Origin: Clostridium acidisoli DSM 12555
GTDB taxonomy: Bacteria > Bacillota > Clostridia > Clostridiales > Clostridiaceae
NCBI RefSeq assembly: GCF_900176305.1
Contig: NZ_FWXH01000014.1
Coordinates: forward strand, 20,067 to 84,066
Length of the DNA stretch: 64,000 bases
Direction of reading: 5' to 3'
Shown: positions 41,658 through 51,952 of the stretch, piece after piece
Layout: every line of letters starts with the position of its first letter
Numbering within the stretch: the stretch's first letter is position 1
The notes under the pieces: generated by a model
The model's database searches: none
What the model saw: the letters and a program-made list of their open reading frames with translations, nothing else
Told to the model about the DNA's origin: nothing
Made by a program: the position numbers and the translations under genes

Positions 41658-43553
41658 ATGGATACTGAAGGTAAAGTTGGTATTACTGAAACAATAGAAT
41701 CTATAAAGAAGGCTACAGGTGGATTAAGTAAGGCTATTCAAACAAATATGAAATCAGCAGTTTCAAGTGCAATACAGGGAGAAGGTTCTACAGCTAATTT
41801 AAGACGGTTAGTAGAAGCTCAAGGTCAGAGTTGGAGTAATGCAAAGCAAAAAATTGACCAATATACAAATGGGATAATAAGTATGTCAACATATTCTGGA
41901 AGTGATGCAAAGGATGCATTGATTGAACTAGAAAAAAAAGGGGTTAGGTTTAATGATGCTCTTAGAATGCAAAATACGCTAGCGAATGTAGCAGCTGGAA
42001 GCAATGCAAAAATTACGGATGTGGCTGCTGCATTAGGTGATGCATACAATGGAAACACAAATTCATTAAAGAAAATGGGCATATACACTGATCAGGACAT
42101 AAAAAAAAGTAAGAATTTCGCTGACATTCAAGCAAATCTCAACCAAAAATTTGGGAGTTCAGCAGCAACTCAATTAAATACGTATAGTGGTATCATGAAA
42201 CAATTTCATAACAGTTTAGATTCTTTGAAGGAAAGTATTGGAAGTTATATATTGCCTTATCTTACTAAAGGCGCAAAACTATTAGATACATTTGTACAAA
42301 AATTAAATAGTTTAAATCCAGGTATAAAAAATACAATTGCTGCTGTAGGTGGTATTACAGTAGTGGCTATTAAAGTAGCAAGCAGTTTTTTAAAGATTAA
42401 AAATACATTAAAAGATTTTCAACCAGTAATTGAGTCGATAGGAAGGAAAATATTAAATATAAACCCTGTTTTTGCTGTAGTAGCAGCTGCAATTGCAGTA
42501 TTTTCTTTAGCATATTCTAAAAACTGGTTCGGCATAAGGGATAAAACAAAACAAGTTATAAACTTTATTAAGCCATATATAGTTAATGGGTTTTCAGCTA
42601 TAGTAAATTGGGTTAAAGTGAACTGGCCTAAGATTCAAACTACCTTCCAAGCAGTATTTGTACAATTACAAGGTATATATAACAAAGTTTTAAAACCTGT
42701 ATTAAACTTTATGATGAGTGAATTTGGAGTTGTAGTAAACTGGGTAAAAGCAAATTGGCCATTAATTCAAAGCACAATAACAATAGTTATGAACACTGCA
42801 AGTTCAATAATCAAAACTGTTCTTGCAACTATAAATTCAATAATAAGAACGGTGCTTACAGGCATAGCAACTTTTTGGCAGGCACATGGGCAGACAATTA
42901 TGAAGGTTGTAAGTTCAGCTTTTAATATAATAAAAGTAATTGTGGATACAACCATACACAATATATTAAATATAATAACACTTGTAATGCAAATTATAAA
43001 TGGAAACTGGTCTGGTGCATGGAACACCTTGAAAAATATAGTAAGCAGTAGCTTAAATGCAGTGATTTCTATTGTCAGAAGTATAATAAGTGGAATTGGA
43101 AGTGTATTTGGAGATTTAGCTAGAACAGCAGCTAGCTGGGGAATAAATATGATTAATGGATTTATCGGTGGAATTAGGAGCATGGCAGGTAAAGCAGCAG
43201 ATGCTGCTCATGGTGTTGTAAAATCAGTTGCTAACTTTTTAGGCTTCCACTCACCAAGTAAAAAAGGTGAAGGACAAAATATTGTAAATTGGGGTTCTAA
43301 CATGATAAAAGGGTTTATGGATGGAATTAACAAACAAATTCCAGAACTAGATTCACTTATGAACACGGCAATAAAGGCTCCAAAGCTTAACAGTAGTCTT
43401 AAATTAGCATATGCGGGTGTTGGAAGTAGTACAGGTTCAAGTGTGGGTAGTGCAGTAATTAATTTTAATGGAAATTATTCTTTTAGAGATAAGAAGGACA
43501 TAGATTACATGTTAAATCAAGCTGCATTAGTAACACAAAGAAGGAGAGGGTAG
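41658..43553 (+). CDS. Tail tape measure protein (short)
   Basis: About 632 aa from ATG 41658 (AGGAGG at 41641-41646; the in-frame GTG at 41646 overlaps the ribosome site). Helical N-terminal half, hydrophobic helices at about 225-300, tandem NWVKxNWPxIQ segments, Ala/Gly/Ile-rich central helices, then GFHSPSKKGEGQNIVNWG, which is typical of tape measures before the C-terminus. At the usual about 0.15 nm per residue it would set a tail of roughly 90-100 nm. That estimate is from general knowledge. Confidence 0.88.
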   Translation: MDTEGKVGITETIESIKKATGGLSKAIQTNMKSAVSSAIQGEGSTANLRRLVEAQGQSWSNAKQKIDQYTNGIISMSTYSGSDAKDALIELEKKGVRFNDALRMQNTLANVAAGSNAKITDVAAALGDAYNGNTNSLKKMGIYTDQDIKKSKNFADIQANLNQKFGSSAATQLNTYSGIMKQFHNSLDSLKESIGSYILPYLTKGAKLLDTFVQKLNSLNPGIKNTIAAVGGITVVAIKVASSFLKIKNTLKDFQPVIESIGRKILNINPVFAVVAAAIAVFSLAYSKNWFGIRDKTKQVINFIKPYIVNGFSAIVNWVKVNWPKIQTTFQAVFVQLQGIYNKVLKPVLNFMMSEFGVVVNWVKANWPLIQSTITIVMNTASSIIKTVLATINSIIRTVLTGIATFWQAHGQTIMKVVSSAFNIIKVIVDTTIHNILNIITLVMQIINGNWSGAWNTLKNIVSSSLNAVISIVRSIISGIGSVFGDLARTAASWGINMINGFIGGIRSMAGKAADAAHGVVKSVANFLGFHSPSKKGEGQNIVNWGSNMIKGFMDGINKQIPELDSLMNTAIKAPKLNSSLKLAYAGVGSSTGSSVGSAVINFNGNYSFRDKKDIDYMLNQAALVTQRRRG

Positions 43554-43555
43554 TA

Positions 43556-44248
43556 ATGCTAGTAAATAATATTGATGTAACTACCTTTGGCGTTTTATCT
43601 GTAGATAGGGATATACAGCTTTCAGAGGTCACTACTTATGAGGATTGGCTAAGAAAAGGACTTTCTCCTGTAATTAATTATCAAAAGGAGTATTTTAAAA
43701 AAATAAAATGTAAGTTCTTTTTTAGAGCTAAAAGTCATGAAGAGGTGCTAAGCAATATTAGCAATTTTACAAGTGAATTAAAGACATGCACACTAAAGTT
43801 CGATGATTTAGATTTTTATTATGACTGTACGCTTGAAAATTCAAATATAATTCATCACAATATTTTAGAAAAAACCTTAGAGATAGAATTTAAGTGCGCA
43901 TACTCTTACAAGGCTGTAATTACTGAAAATATAGATAATCAGAATACAAAGGTAATAAATTCACAGGGGAATCTTCCAGCGCCAGCTATTGTAACTATTG
44001 TGCTACCTATAGATACAATAAGTTATAAAATAGATGGCTTTGAAGATAGCATAATTGTAAACAATATACATGCAAATATACCAATTATAATTGATGGAGA
44101 AAAATGCATTGTAACAGAAAATGGACAGAATAAATTTTCAGACGTTGATATGTGGACTTTCCCGGCTATAAAACCTGGTGAAAATACGATTTCAGTAGAT
44201 AATTCAAAAGGTAGTTTAACTATTAAATATAAACCTAAGTGGTTATAA
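43556..44248 (+). CDS. Distal tail protein (Dit-like)
   Basis: 230 aa, 2 bp after the tape measure. N-terminal VNNIDVTTFGVLSVDRD, a Leu/Lys-rich middle, and the galectin-like C-terminal half ending NTISVDNSKGSLTIKYKPKWL place it in the siphophage tail component/Dit family, the hexameric hub between tube and fibre. Confidence 0.82.
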   Translation: MLVNNIDVTTFGVLSVDRDIQLSEVTTYEDWLRKGLSPVINYQKEYFKKIKCKFFFRAKSHEEVLSNISNFTSELKTCTLKFDDLDFYYDCTLENSNIIHHNILEKTLEIEFKCAYSYKAVITENIDNQNTKVINSQGNLPAPAIVTIVLPIDTISYKIDGFEDSIIVNNIHANIPIIIDGEKCIVTENGQNKFSDVDMWTFPAIKPGENTISVDNSKGSLTIKYKPKWL

Positions 44249-44271
44249 AAATAAAAAAGGAGAGATATACA

Positions 44272-44514
44272 ATGGTAAATGAAACAACAAGTTTTAATGG
44301 AGATATAACAGTTAAGGATAGTAATGGAGTTGACACTATGGTAGCTTATTTAAGTGCAACGCTAGATGAGAAAAATGAAAACTTAAATATTAACATGAAT
44401 GTTACAAATAAGGAATTATTAAATGCTAATGCAGCAGATGCAAAAAGCCAATATGATGAATTTGAAACAGCAGTAAAAAGTAGAGCTAAAGATTTAGGGT
44501 ACGTAGTATTTTAG
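44272..44514 (+). CDS. 80-aa phage tail-region protein
   Basis: ATG 44272 follows AAAGGAGAG; an in-frame ATG at 44239 has no ribosome site and overlaps Dit. Beta-rich start (ETTSFNGDITVKDSNG) and helical acidic end. Small protein of unknown role seen between Dit and fibre genes in clostridial tail loci. Confidence 0.55.
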   Translation: MVNETTSFNGDITVKDSNGVDTMVAYLSATLDEKNENLNINMNVTNKELLNANAADAKSQYDEFETAVKSRAKDLGYVVF

Positions 44515-44529
44515 AAGGAGGAGTTCCAA

Positions 44530-44742
44530 ATGGCAAGTAAAAATATAATAAAAAATCAAGAAGAAATACTGGAGGTAGAAGAGGTTAGTGAAGTAAAACA
44601 AATAAATCCAGCAACAGATAAAAGCAACTATTTAGTTCAGATAATTTCGGATGGTAATGTAATAAAGGAAGTTATAGGAATAAATAGCACTGTAAATATT
44701 ATTCATATAGGAGAACAATCAGTTGCTGCTGATCTTAAGTAA
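44530..44742 (+). CDS. 70-aa phage tail-region protein
   Basis: ATG after AAGGAGGAG. Helical acidic N-terminus (EEILEVEEVSEVKQI) and a beta-rich rest. Not recognised. It directly precedes the fibre gene and shares its transcript. Confidence 0.5.
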   Translation: MASKNIIKNQEEILEVEEVSEVKQINPATDKSNYLVQIISDGNVIKEVIGINSTVNIIHIGEQSVAADLK

Positions 44743-44764
44743 TCCTTCATAAGGAGGGGATTAA

Positions 44765-47700
44765 ATGCTGATACTTTATGACAAGGATCATAATAAAATA
44801 GCGGGTTTAACAAATTATAAGGAGTATAATTTAGAGAGGGAAATAAATTCAGAGGACACCCTCTCTTTTCAATATCCAAGCAATGATTTGGATAATAGAC
44901 TCCTTGAACAAGAATGTTATATTAGGACAAAAGAAAATGAATATATAATAAAAGAAGTAAACTATGAAGATGATGATTGGGTTAGCTATGTTTGTAAAAT
45001 AAACATAGAAGACATAAAGGGACAAAATGTAGATCATTTTGAGGTAGATAGTGAAAACTGTACAGATGCTGTTAATTTAGCACTTTCTGGAACAGGCTGG
45101 ACAGTAGGGGCTTGTGATGTATCAAGAATTAGACCTGTAAGCAAAAGTAAATGTACAGCTTATGATGTTCTTCAAGAGATACAAAGCTCTTATGACTGTG
45201 AAATAAGTTATGACTCAATAAATAAAAAAGCATATATTTATAATGAAATGGGTAATGATAGAGGTGCCTATTTTGCAGAACAATTAAATTTAAAAAGTCT
45301 TGAGGTCCAAGGAAATTCATATGATTATGTCACAATGCTTGTACCAATAGGAAAAGATGGTCTTGATATTACTTCTGTGAACAATGGGAAAAACTATGTT
45401 GAAAATTATCAATATAGTAGCAAGAAATTAATAGGATATTGGGAGGACAACAGATATACAGATCCTAATGCGCTTATGGAGGATGCAGTAATTCAACTAG
45501 AATATCTAAGCAAACCACTAAAATCATACAAAGTTGATCTTGTAGATTTGGCCAAAGCCATAGATGCAGAAAATTATGATACGTATAAATTAATTGATTA
45601 CAGTCTGGGAGATGCAGTTACAATTCTAAGTAAAGAAAAAAACGTAAAAGAAAAACAACGAATTGTAAAGATGACAATATACCCAGATGAACCAGAAAGA
45701 AATGAGGTAGAGCTTTCAAATAAAAGTCCATCTTTAGAGTATCTTCAGATTAAGTTTGAAGATACTGCAGACACTGTGGATTCTATTACTACATCTGATG
45801 GAATGATTGATGGAAGTAAAGTGGATAGCATTGATTGGGATAAAATTGACCATATACATGTTAAAATAGCGGACGTTGAAAATTTAAGTGCTACTATAGC
45901 TAATATCGGTACCCTCACAGCAACTAAGGCAAATATAACGGACCTTGACACAACAAATGCTGCCATACAAAATTTACAGTCGGACAAGGTAAATGTTGAG
46001 GATTTAACTGCAAGTAATGCAAGGATAAACACTTTGGAAGTAGGGGCAGAAGGCGTAAATACTTTACTGGCTGGAAATTTATCAGCAAGTAATATGCAAG
46101 CTGGATTTATTACTGCTAATAGTGGACTTATAGCTAATGGTGCTATAGCGAATGCACAAATTATTAACTTAGATTTATCAAAATTAAATGCTGGAAACAT
46201 ATCTACAAATAAGTTTGTGGTTCAATCGGATAGTGGGAATCTACAAATAAAAGGGAATGTATTAAAAGTTTGGGATACATCAGGAAAAGAGCGTGTTTCA
46301 TTAGGATTAAATGATAATGACTATAATCTTTTAATAAGGGGTACTGATGGGAATACTGTTCTATTTGGAACTGATGGAGTAACAAAGGCAGGAATAACAG
46401 TAGGTGCTGTTGATGATAGTAAAATAGATATTAATGCAAATATTAATGGACAAAAATTAAATATAGACTCTGTATTTTCTACAATGAATAATTGTAGTTC
46501 TACCTTAAAAACTAGTAAAATAAAGTTTGATGATACAGGACAGACATTAGATGTAGCTTTTACAGGTTTAAAACAGACAGTAGACGATAATTCAAAAATT
46601 GTAAGCAATCAATCTACTTCAATATCTATTTTGCAAGGACAGATTACGAGTAAAGTTACACAGACAGATATTAATAATAGTATTGATAATATTCAGGTTG
46701 GTGGTAGAAATTTGTTAACTAACTCTATATTAAATAATAATGTTAACAGCATTGTAACAGGATGTAGATGGTTAGCTAATCAAATTGCAAAGGATGGGTC
46801 TACCTCTGGGTATGAAGTTATTTGTGGCTCAACTGGTGCACTTGATGGAGGAATAAGAATAAGCAATACAATATCTCAGAACGGTACGTATACTTTTAGC
46901 TGTTATGTTAAATCAGGAGATTTAAATACTTATCCTTTTGGTATAGATATGTGTGATACTAGTGCAGGGATAATTAATGTGGATACTAATTGGACAAAAT
47001 ATGTTGCAACTGTCACAGTATCAAATTATTCAAGTAGTGTGTATAATTTTATTGATTTTGATATGCCAACAGCTAATAGCAGATTCTATGTATGTCTGAT
47101 GAAACTTGAAAGTGGGAACAAAGCTACAGACTGGACTGTTGCTCCAGAGGATGTGCAAAGTAAGATTTGTGGATTAACGTTTGATAATTTAGTTGGATGT
47201 GTATCAAATGAAAATAACTTAACATCCAATAATAGCAACGCTGGATGGGGAAATTCAGGATGTAGTTCAGTTGAAACTTTTACCAATGGCAATTATTTAG
47301 AATGTACAATAGCATCAAATTATAGTTCAGTAATGACAGGTTTAAGTCATAGTAATACCAATGAAAATTACACATCAATTAATTATGCTTGGTATACAGA
47401 CAGTGCCAACTTGCAAATATATGAAAATGGAACACAAATAAAAAACCTCGGCACATTTACTGTTGGTGAAATCTTAAGAATTTCAGTAGAAAATAATCAA
47501 ATAAATTACTATAGGAATGGAGTTTTAGAATATACTTCTACACAAACACCAACGCTTCCACTTGTATTAGATACAGCTTTTTATAATGCAGGTAGTGGTG
47601 CAAATAATATCAATAAGGGTACTATGTTAAGTGGCATAGTATCTAGATTAAGCACTGCTGAAAGTTCAATAACACAATTAAGTAATCAAATAAACCTAAC

Positions 47701-48739
47701 AGTAACAACAGATACCTACAATAGTGGAATGGAGTCAGCAAATAGTAATGCTAAAAGTTATGCTAACACTGCTCAGAGTAATGCAATTAGTGGTGCCAAT
47801 AGCCATACAGATTCGCAAATAAATATATTACAAGGACAAATAAATAGCAAAGTTGATGTAAATGGAGTTCAAAGTACGATTACTCAATCCCCAACTCAAG
47901 TTCAAATAGCTTTTAATAATATAAATTCAGCAAAAGTAAAAATAGATAGTAACGGATTACATGTTACAGGGGGAAGTATAACCTCACCTGTAATTAGTGG
48001 GGGTATAATTTCTGGTATTAGTATTTCTGGTTCAACAATAACAGGTTCCACTATAAATGCCAATGGGACATTAAATGTTGAAAATGGTGTCATTATGGGT
48101 AATGAAGGGTATACAACAGCTTCTTTACAATTTGGTACAACAGCGACTTCTTATGGTCCGTTACCTTCTATTTATGCAAATAACCAAGATGGTATACGAC
48201 TTCTATATACTGCGGATAACCATTACTTTAGTTGTGCTAGTGGAAAAGGCGTAGATATAGACGGAAATCTATTTATTCAAGGAAACGCTACCTTTAGTGA
48301 TGGGAGCAATGTTGTTCATGGTAACTATGGAACGTATGCAATTGGAATTGTGCAAGGTTCAACAAATTACTTACAAATTTGCAACAATAGTGGAGCATGG
48401 GGAGCTAGTATATGGGGTTCAGATATATCTATGAAGACAAATGTTCAAGATAGTTTAGAAGATGCACTGCCTGTTATAAACAATATTAAGCATAGGATGT
48501 TTAACTGGAAACAAGACGGAAGGTTGCAAAAATTAGGATATGTAGCGCAGGAGCTTAATGAAATTAATTCAGATTTTGTCATGAAAATACCACAAGAAAA
48601 TGGTTATGTGAGAATGCAGCCAAATGAAACAACTATAATTCCATATTTGAGTAAAGCTATTCAAGAATTAAGTAAGGAAATTAATGATTTAAAAGAAGAG
48701 ATGGAAAAATTAAAAGGTAATAGTCTAATTGGTCAATAA
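44765..48739 (+). CDS. Tail-endopeptidase/receptor fibre with S74 self-cleaving chaperone
   Basis: 1324 aa. Residues 1-330 resemble the prophage endopeptidase-tail/minor structural N-terminus (LILYDKDHNKIAGLTN, YDVLQEIQSSYDCEI). Then come helical stalk repeats (about 350-450, 625-640, 960-1030), carbohydrate-binding-like modules (about 645-950), glycine-rich shaft (GSITSPVISGGIISGISISG near 1070-1095), and a C-terminal peptidase S74 domain. Ser1219-Asp1220 and Lys1224 form the SDxxxK pattern, so cleavage before Ser1219 would release a 106-aa chaperone (LGYVAQELNEIN is the usual S74 core). It is the predicted target-binding protein. Confidence 0.88.
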   Translation: MLILYDKDHNKIAGLTNYKEYNLEREINSEDTLSFQYPSNDLDNRLLEQECYIRTKENEYIIKEVNYEDDDWVSYVCKINIEDIKGQNVDHFEVDSENCTDAVNLALSGTGWTVGACDVSRIRPVSKSKCTAYDVLQEIQSSYDCEISYDSINKKAYIYNEMGNDRGAYFAEQLNLKSLEVQGNSYDYVTMLVPIGKDGLDITSVNNGKNYVENYQYSSKKLIGYWEDNRYTDPNALMEDAVIQLEYLSKPLKSYKVDLVDLAKAIDAENYDTYKLIDYSLGDAVTILSKEKNVKEKQRIVKMTIYPDEPERNEVELSNKSPSLEYLQIKFEDTADTVDSITTSDGMIDGSKVDSIDWDKIDHIHVKIADVENLSATIANIGTLTATKANITDLDTTNAAIQNLQSDKVNVEDLTASNARINTLEVGAEGVNTLLAGNLSASNMQAGFITANSGLIANGAIANAQIINLDLSKLNAGNISTNKFVVQSDSGNLQIKGNVLKVWDTSGKERVSLGLNDNDYNLLIRGTDGNTVLFGTDGVTKAGITVGAVDDSKIDINANINGQKLNIDSVFSTMNNCSSTLKTSKIKFDDTGQTLDVAFTGLKQTVDDNSKIVSNQSTSISILQGQITSKVTQTDINNSIDNIQVGGRNLLTNSILNNNVNSIVTGCRWLANQIAKDGSTSGYEVICGSTGALDGGIRISNTISQNGTYTFSCYVKSGDLNTYPFGIDMCDTSAGIINVDTNWTKYVATVTVSNYSSSVYNFIDFDMPTANSRFYVCLMKLESGNKATDWTVAPEDVQSKICGLTFDNLVGCVSNENNLTSNNSNAGWGNSGCSSVETFTNGNYLECTIASNYSSVMTGLSHSNTNENYTSINYAWYTDSANLQIYENGTQIKNLGTFTVGEILRISVENNQINYYRNGVLEYTSTQTPTLPLVLDTAFYNAGSGANNINKGTMLSGIVSRLSTAESSITQLSNQINLTVTTDTYNSGMESANSNAKSYANTAQSNAISGANSHTDSQINILQGQINSKVDVNGVQSTITQSPTQVQIAFNNINSAKVKIDSNGLHVTGGSITSPVISGGIISGISISGSTITGSTINANGTLNVENGVIMGNEGYTTASLQFGTTATSYGPLPSIYANNQDGIRLLYTADNHYFSCASGKGVDIDGNLFIQGNATFSDGSNVVHGNYGTYAIGIVQGSTNYLQICNNSGAWGASIWGSDISMKTNVQDSLEDALPVINNIKHRMFNWKQDGRLQKLGYVAQELNEINSDFVMKIPQENGYVRMQPNETTIIPYLSKAIQELSKEINDLKEEMEKLKGNSLIGQ

Positions 48740-48766
48740 GCAAAATTACAAGACAGGAGGTTCTAA

Positions 48767-48991
48767 TTGGAAAATGAGGTATTTAAAATGGCCATGCAGC
48801 AGGGGATGTGGGCAGCACTATTTGTAGTACTGCTCTTTTATATTCTTAAAAAGCAAGAACAAAGGGATAAGATGGCTGAAGAAAGAGAAAAAAAGTATCA
48901 GGAAATCATCAATAAATTAACAGAGAAGTTTAGTATTTTAGAGGATGTTAAGAAAGATATAGAAGAAGTAAAGGCTAAGATTTTTAAATAG
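48767..48991 (+). CDS. UviB/BhlA-type holin
   Basis: 74 aa from TTG 48767 after AGGAGG. One membrane helix (14-27, GMWAALFVVLLFYIL) then a charged coiled-coil tail (KKQEQRDKMAEEREKKYQEI). The family was named from the bacteriocin plasmid of C. perfringens and is found in bacteriocin and phage lysis modules. Functions in export of lysin or particle release. Confidence 0.85.
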   Translation: MENEVFKMAMQQGMWAALFVVLLFYILKKQEQRDKMAEEREKKYQEIINKLTEKFSILEDVKKDIEEVKAKIFK

Positions 48992-49005
48992 GGGATGTGA
49001 TTAAA

Positions 49006-49962
49006 ATGAAAGGGATAGATATTTATAGTGAAACCATTATTACAGATTGGAGTAAAATCAAAAATGATGGCGTTGAGATTGTTTATATTAAGGCTACAGA
49101 AGGGAAAACCTACGTAAATCCTAGAATAGATAATCAATATAATGAAGCGAAAAACTTAGGTATGAAGATAGGGTTTTATCATTTTGCAGGAAAAAATAAT
49201 GTTATGGAGGAATACAGTCATTTTATAAGTACAATTTCAAGATATGTACAGGACCTTAAACCCGTACTTGATTATGAGGTAGGCATTCCAGACATGAATT
49301 TTGTGGCACAGTTCATGAAGCAAGATTTAAGCTTACTACTTTATACTTCACACAATGTAGCAGATATATGTGGACTGCCTAAGAGTAAAATATGGATAGC
49401 AGAGCCAAGCTCTAGTCCAACGTCTACTGGGGAGTATGCAGGTATTCAGTATGCATGGACAGGACGAATTAATGGGATAGAAGGCAATGCGGATTTAGAT
49501 TTATTCTCTGATTTAGTTTTAGCTACCAATACTTCCACGGCAGTAAAAAGTGAGTGTACTGAATCAGTACAGAGGGGTGATCCAAATGTAAGAATAATTC
49601 AACTGCAGTTAAATACATTGCTTGAAAAGGGACTAGCAGTTGATAGCATAAACGGTCCAGAAACCATAGCAGCAATAAAAGAATTTCAGGGAATTATGGG
49701 CTTAATTCAAGATGGTATTTGGGGACCTAACACAGCAGGGGCAGTAGGAGAAATATATTCAAGGCCAGTTGATTCAGTTTTAGCTAAACATTATGAATAT
49801 GCAACTCGTTATATTCAATACCGAGTTGGGGCGATGGTGGATGGAATCTTTGGCAATGGCACAAAAATTAAAGTTCAAAATTGGCAGGCTTCACGTGGAC
49901 TTAACTCAGATGGAATTGTTGGAAATGAAACGTGGGCAAAACTTTTTGAGACAAAGTCATAG
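49006..49962 (+). CDS. GH25 endolysin with two peptidoglycan-binding domains
   Basis: 318 aa from ATG 49006 (AGGGGATGTG; GTG at 48997 also possible). GH25 muramidase: Asp5 in MKGIDIY, KATEG at about 31, DYE near 90. Then, after about 185, two PG_binding_1-like repeats (SVQRGDPNVRIIQLQLNTLL and YIQYRVGAMVDGIFGNGTK). Cuts N-acetylmuramic acid bonds to free tail particles. Confidence 0.9.
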   Translation: MKGIDIYSETIITDWSKIKNDGVEIVYIKATEGKTYVNPRIDNQYNEAKNLGMKIGFYHFAGKNNVMEEYSHFISTISRYVQDLKPVLDYEVGIPDMNFVAQFMKQDLSLLLYTSHNVADICGLPKSKIWIAEPSSSPTSTGEYAGIQYAWTGRINGIEGNADLDLFSDLVLATNTSTAVKSECTESVQRGDPNVRIIQLQLNTLLEKGLAVDSINGPETIAAIKEFQGIMGLIQDGIWGPNTAGAVGEIYSRPVDSVLAKHYEYATRYIQYRVGAMVDGIFGNGTKIKVQNWQASRGLNSDGIVGNETWAKLFETKS

Positions 49963-49987
49963 GCTTATAACATTGGAGGTGAATAAC

Positions 49988-50341
49988 GTGAAAAATTTAT
50001 TTATTAGTGAAATCTTAAATTACATTATTGTCATAGGCATAGGGGTATTATCCCTCTTTGTAAGAAGGCAATTGAAAATTTATACAAATTCAAAACTCAA
50101 GTTAATAGAAATTCAAAAAGAGGCTATAAAGCAATCTATGGGAATAGCAGCATATAATAAGGACAGATCTTTAGTAATAGACATTGTAAAAACTGTAGAA
50201 CAGTTAGGAAAAGAATTTAACTGGAATGATGAATTTAAGCATATTAAGGTATTACAGTTTATAGAAGGTAAAACTGGACTTTCAGATGAAGAGATATATA
50301 ATATGATTAAAAGTACGGTGTTAGATATTAACAGAAACTAA
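49988..50341 (+). CDS. LLH-family holin-like protein
   Basis: 117 aa from GTG 49988 (GGAGGTG with 6-nt spacing); the open frame extends further upstream but overlaps the lysin. One membrane helix (10-25), a helical middle and a C-terminus (FKHIKVLQFIEGKTGLSDEEI) as in phage holin LLH proteins. Two different holin types therefore flank the lysin. Confidence 0.75.
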   Translation: MKNLFISEILNYIIVIGIGVLSLFVRRQLKIYTNSKLKLIEIQKEAIKQSMGIAAYNKDRSLVIDIVKTVEQLGKEFNWNDEFKHIKVLQFIEGKTGLSDEEIYNMIKSTVLDINRN

Positions 50342-50343
50342 AT

Positions 50344-50388
50344 AAATTTAAGGAGTGGCTTTTAGAAAGTTACTCCTTAAATTTTTAT
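50344..50388. terminator. Bidirectional terminator ending the tail locus
   Basis: Stem AAATTTAAGGAGT / ACTCCTTAAATTT with TTATTA after it on +. On - it lies after the chemoreceptor-like gene. Confidence 0.75.
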
Positions 50389-50413
50389 TAACAGTTATAT
50401 TTCTAAATACTAA

Positions 50414-51952
50414 TCATAAATTAACTTTTAAATCAGCGCCAAGTACTCCAACAATATTATTTTCTTTGTCAAGTATAGGTAGGGATATAGTAACACATGG
50501 GTTTGAAGTTATAGCTGATACATATACAGAGGATATAAAATTAGCTCCATGGACACTTTCTTTAAACCATTCTCTAGCATTGGCATTAGCAATAGCTGCG
50601 GCTGGGTTTGAATAAATAAATTTACCATTTGTATTGTTTGTCCATATTGCTTCAATGTGTAAATCTGTTGACATAAATTCCGTTAATATTTTTTTGTGTA
50701 GTTCAGGATTTAAATCTGCTAATTTAAAATTGGACAAAAGAGTAGTTTTCATGCTAGTAATTATGGCATTACATTGATTTTTAATAGTGTCAGTTACTTC
50801 GCCAAGGTTTCCATCAAGTCTTTCGCTAAAAGATGATATAGTATCTGAAGCATTTTTTAAAAGAAGTTGCATATTTTCTAAATCAGTAGTACTTTCACTC
50901 TGAAGTTCAACTGTTTTATGTACAGTAGAAATGTTTTCGCTAATTTCATCGAAACTAACCTTCATATTATTAAAATCTTCATTTACATTTTCGATAAGGG
51001 TATATTCATTTTCAATGTCAGTTCCAACAGAATCAGTTAGAGAAATAACATTATGAAAGGAGTTTTCTATTTCATTTAATGCCTTTTCTATGTTTCTAGA
51101 ATACTCTACACTTTTTTCTACACTTTTCTTGTTAGGAATAACACTATTTATTAAGGATTCCATCTGTATTTCTATTCTTTCCACTAGCTTTGAAATTTCA
51201 AGGACTGATTCTTGACTACCTTCAGCAAGTGTTTGAATTTCACTTGCAACAACGCTGAAGCCCTTACCGTGCTCTCCAGCTCTGGCAGCTTCTATGGAAG
51301 CATTAAGAGAAAGTAATTTAGTTTGATTTGATATGTTGCTAATAGTTTCTAATATTTTGGATATCTCACTTGATATGTCCTTTAAATTTTCTACATTTGA
51401 TACAGTTGCATCAGTAGAGGCTTTAATTTCTTTAATAGTTTCTACAATTTTCATTATTTCGGATAGACTGTTAGATATTATGGTTTTAGATTTATCAGAA
51501 GCAGTGGAAATTTCATTTGATTTAGATTTAATGTCAATGAATGTAGTGAGGACATTTTTTATTTTATCAATGTTATCTTGTATTTTTTCATAACTAGTAT
51601 TGTTAAGCTTTGATAAATCAGTTGACTCAGAGGATAATTTGTTTGAAAAACCAAGAGTATCTTGTATTGTTAAATTTAATTGTTCTGAGACTGAAGTTAT
51701 TTGACTGGATACAACTTGAGTTTCTAATATACTTTTTATTTGACTTTCCTTTAAATAATTTAAGGACTCTAATGTTTTTCTAAAACCAGAACCTAAAAAG
51801 TTTGTTCCGAATTTAAAATTGAAGTTGCCATCACCTAACTTAAGTATAAGAGTGTTTAGTTTGATAATTTTATTTTTATTAATAATAGAAGTTAGTAAAT
51901 AGGATAATATAAAACCTATTATAAAAAAAGAAATTGCTAATATAATATTCAT
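50414..51952 (-). CDS. Methyl-accepting chemotaxis-like protein with C-terminal sensor
   Basis: 512 aa, ATG after GAGAGGTG. One N-terminal helix (3-22), a HAMP-less coiled coil, the signalling hairpin ([20 protein letters not shown] and [14 protein letters not shown], about 210-260), and a C-terminal about 110-residue Cache/PAS-like sensor ([41 protein letters not shown]). The usual order has the sensor before the signalling hairpin and outside the cell; here it must be cytoplasmic. No other chemotaxis gene is nearby. Confidence 0.85.
   Translation of the reverse strand: MNIILAISFFIIGFILSYLLTSIINKNKIIKLNTLILKLGDGNFNFKFGTNFLGSGFRKTLESLNYLKESQIKSILETQVVSSQITSVSEQLNLTIQDTLGFSNKLSSESTDLSKLNNTSYEKIQDNIDKIKNVLTTFIDIKSKSNEISTASDKSKTIISNSLSEIMKIVETIKEIKASTDATVSNVENLKDISSEISKILETISNISNQTKLLSLNASIEAARAGEHGKGFSVVASEIQTLAEGSQESVLEISKLVERIEIQMESLINSVIPNKKSVEKSVEYSRNIEKALNEIENSFHNVISLTDSVGTDIENEYTLIENVNEDFNNMKVSFDEISENISTVHKTVELQSESTTDLENMQLLLKNASDTISSFSERLDGNLGEVTDTIKNQCNAIITSMKTTLLSNFKLADLNPELHKKILTEFMSTDLHIEAIWTNNTNGKFIYSNPAAAIANANAREWFKESVHGANFISSVYVSAITSNPCVTISLPILDKENNIVGVLGADLKVNL

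Noticed and set aside
49793..49987. 65-codon extension of the LLH holin frame
   Set aside because: It lies inside the lysin gene in another frame, and the GTG at 49988 has a perfect GGAGGTG site.
38182..50388. Complete prophage
   Set aside because: No integrase, replication, terminase, portal or capsid genes, and no direct repeats that look like attachment sites at either edge.
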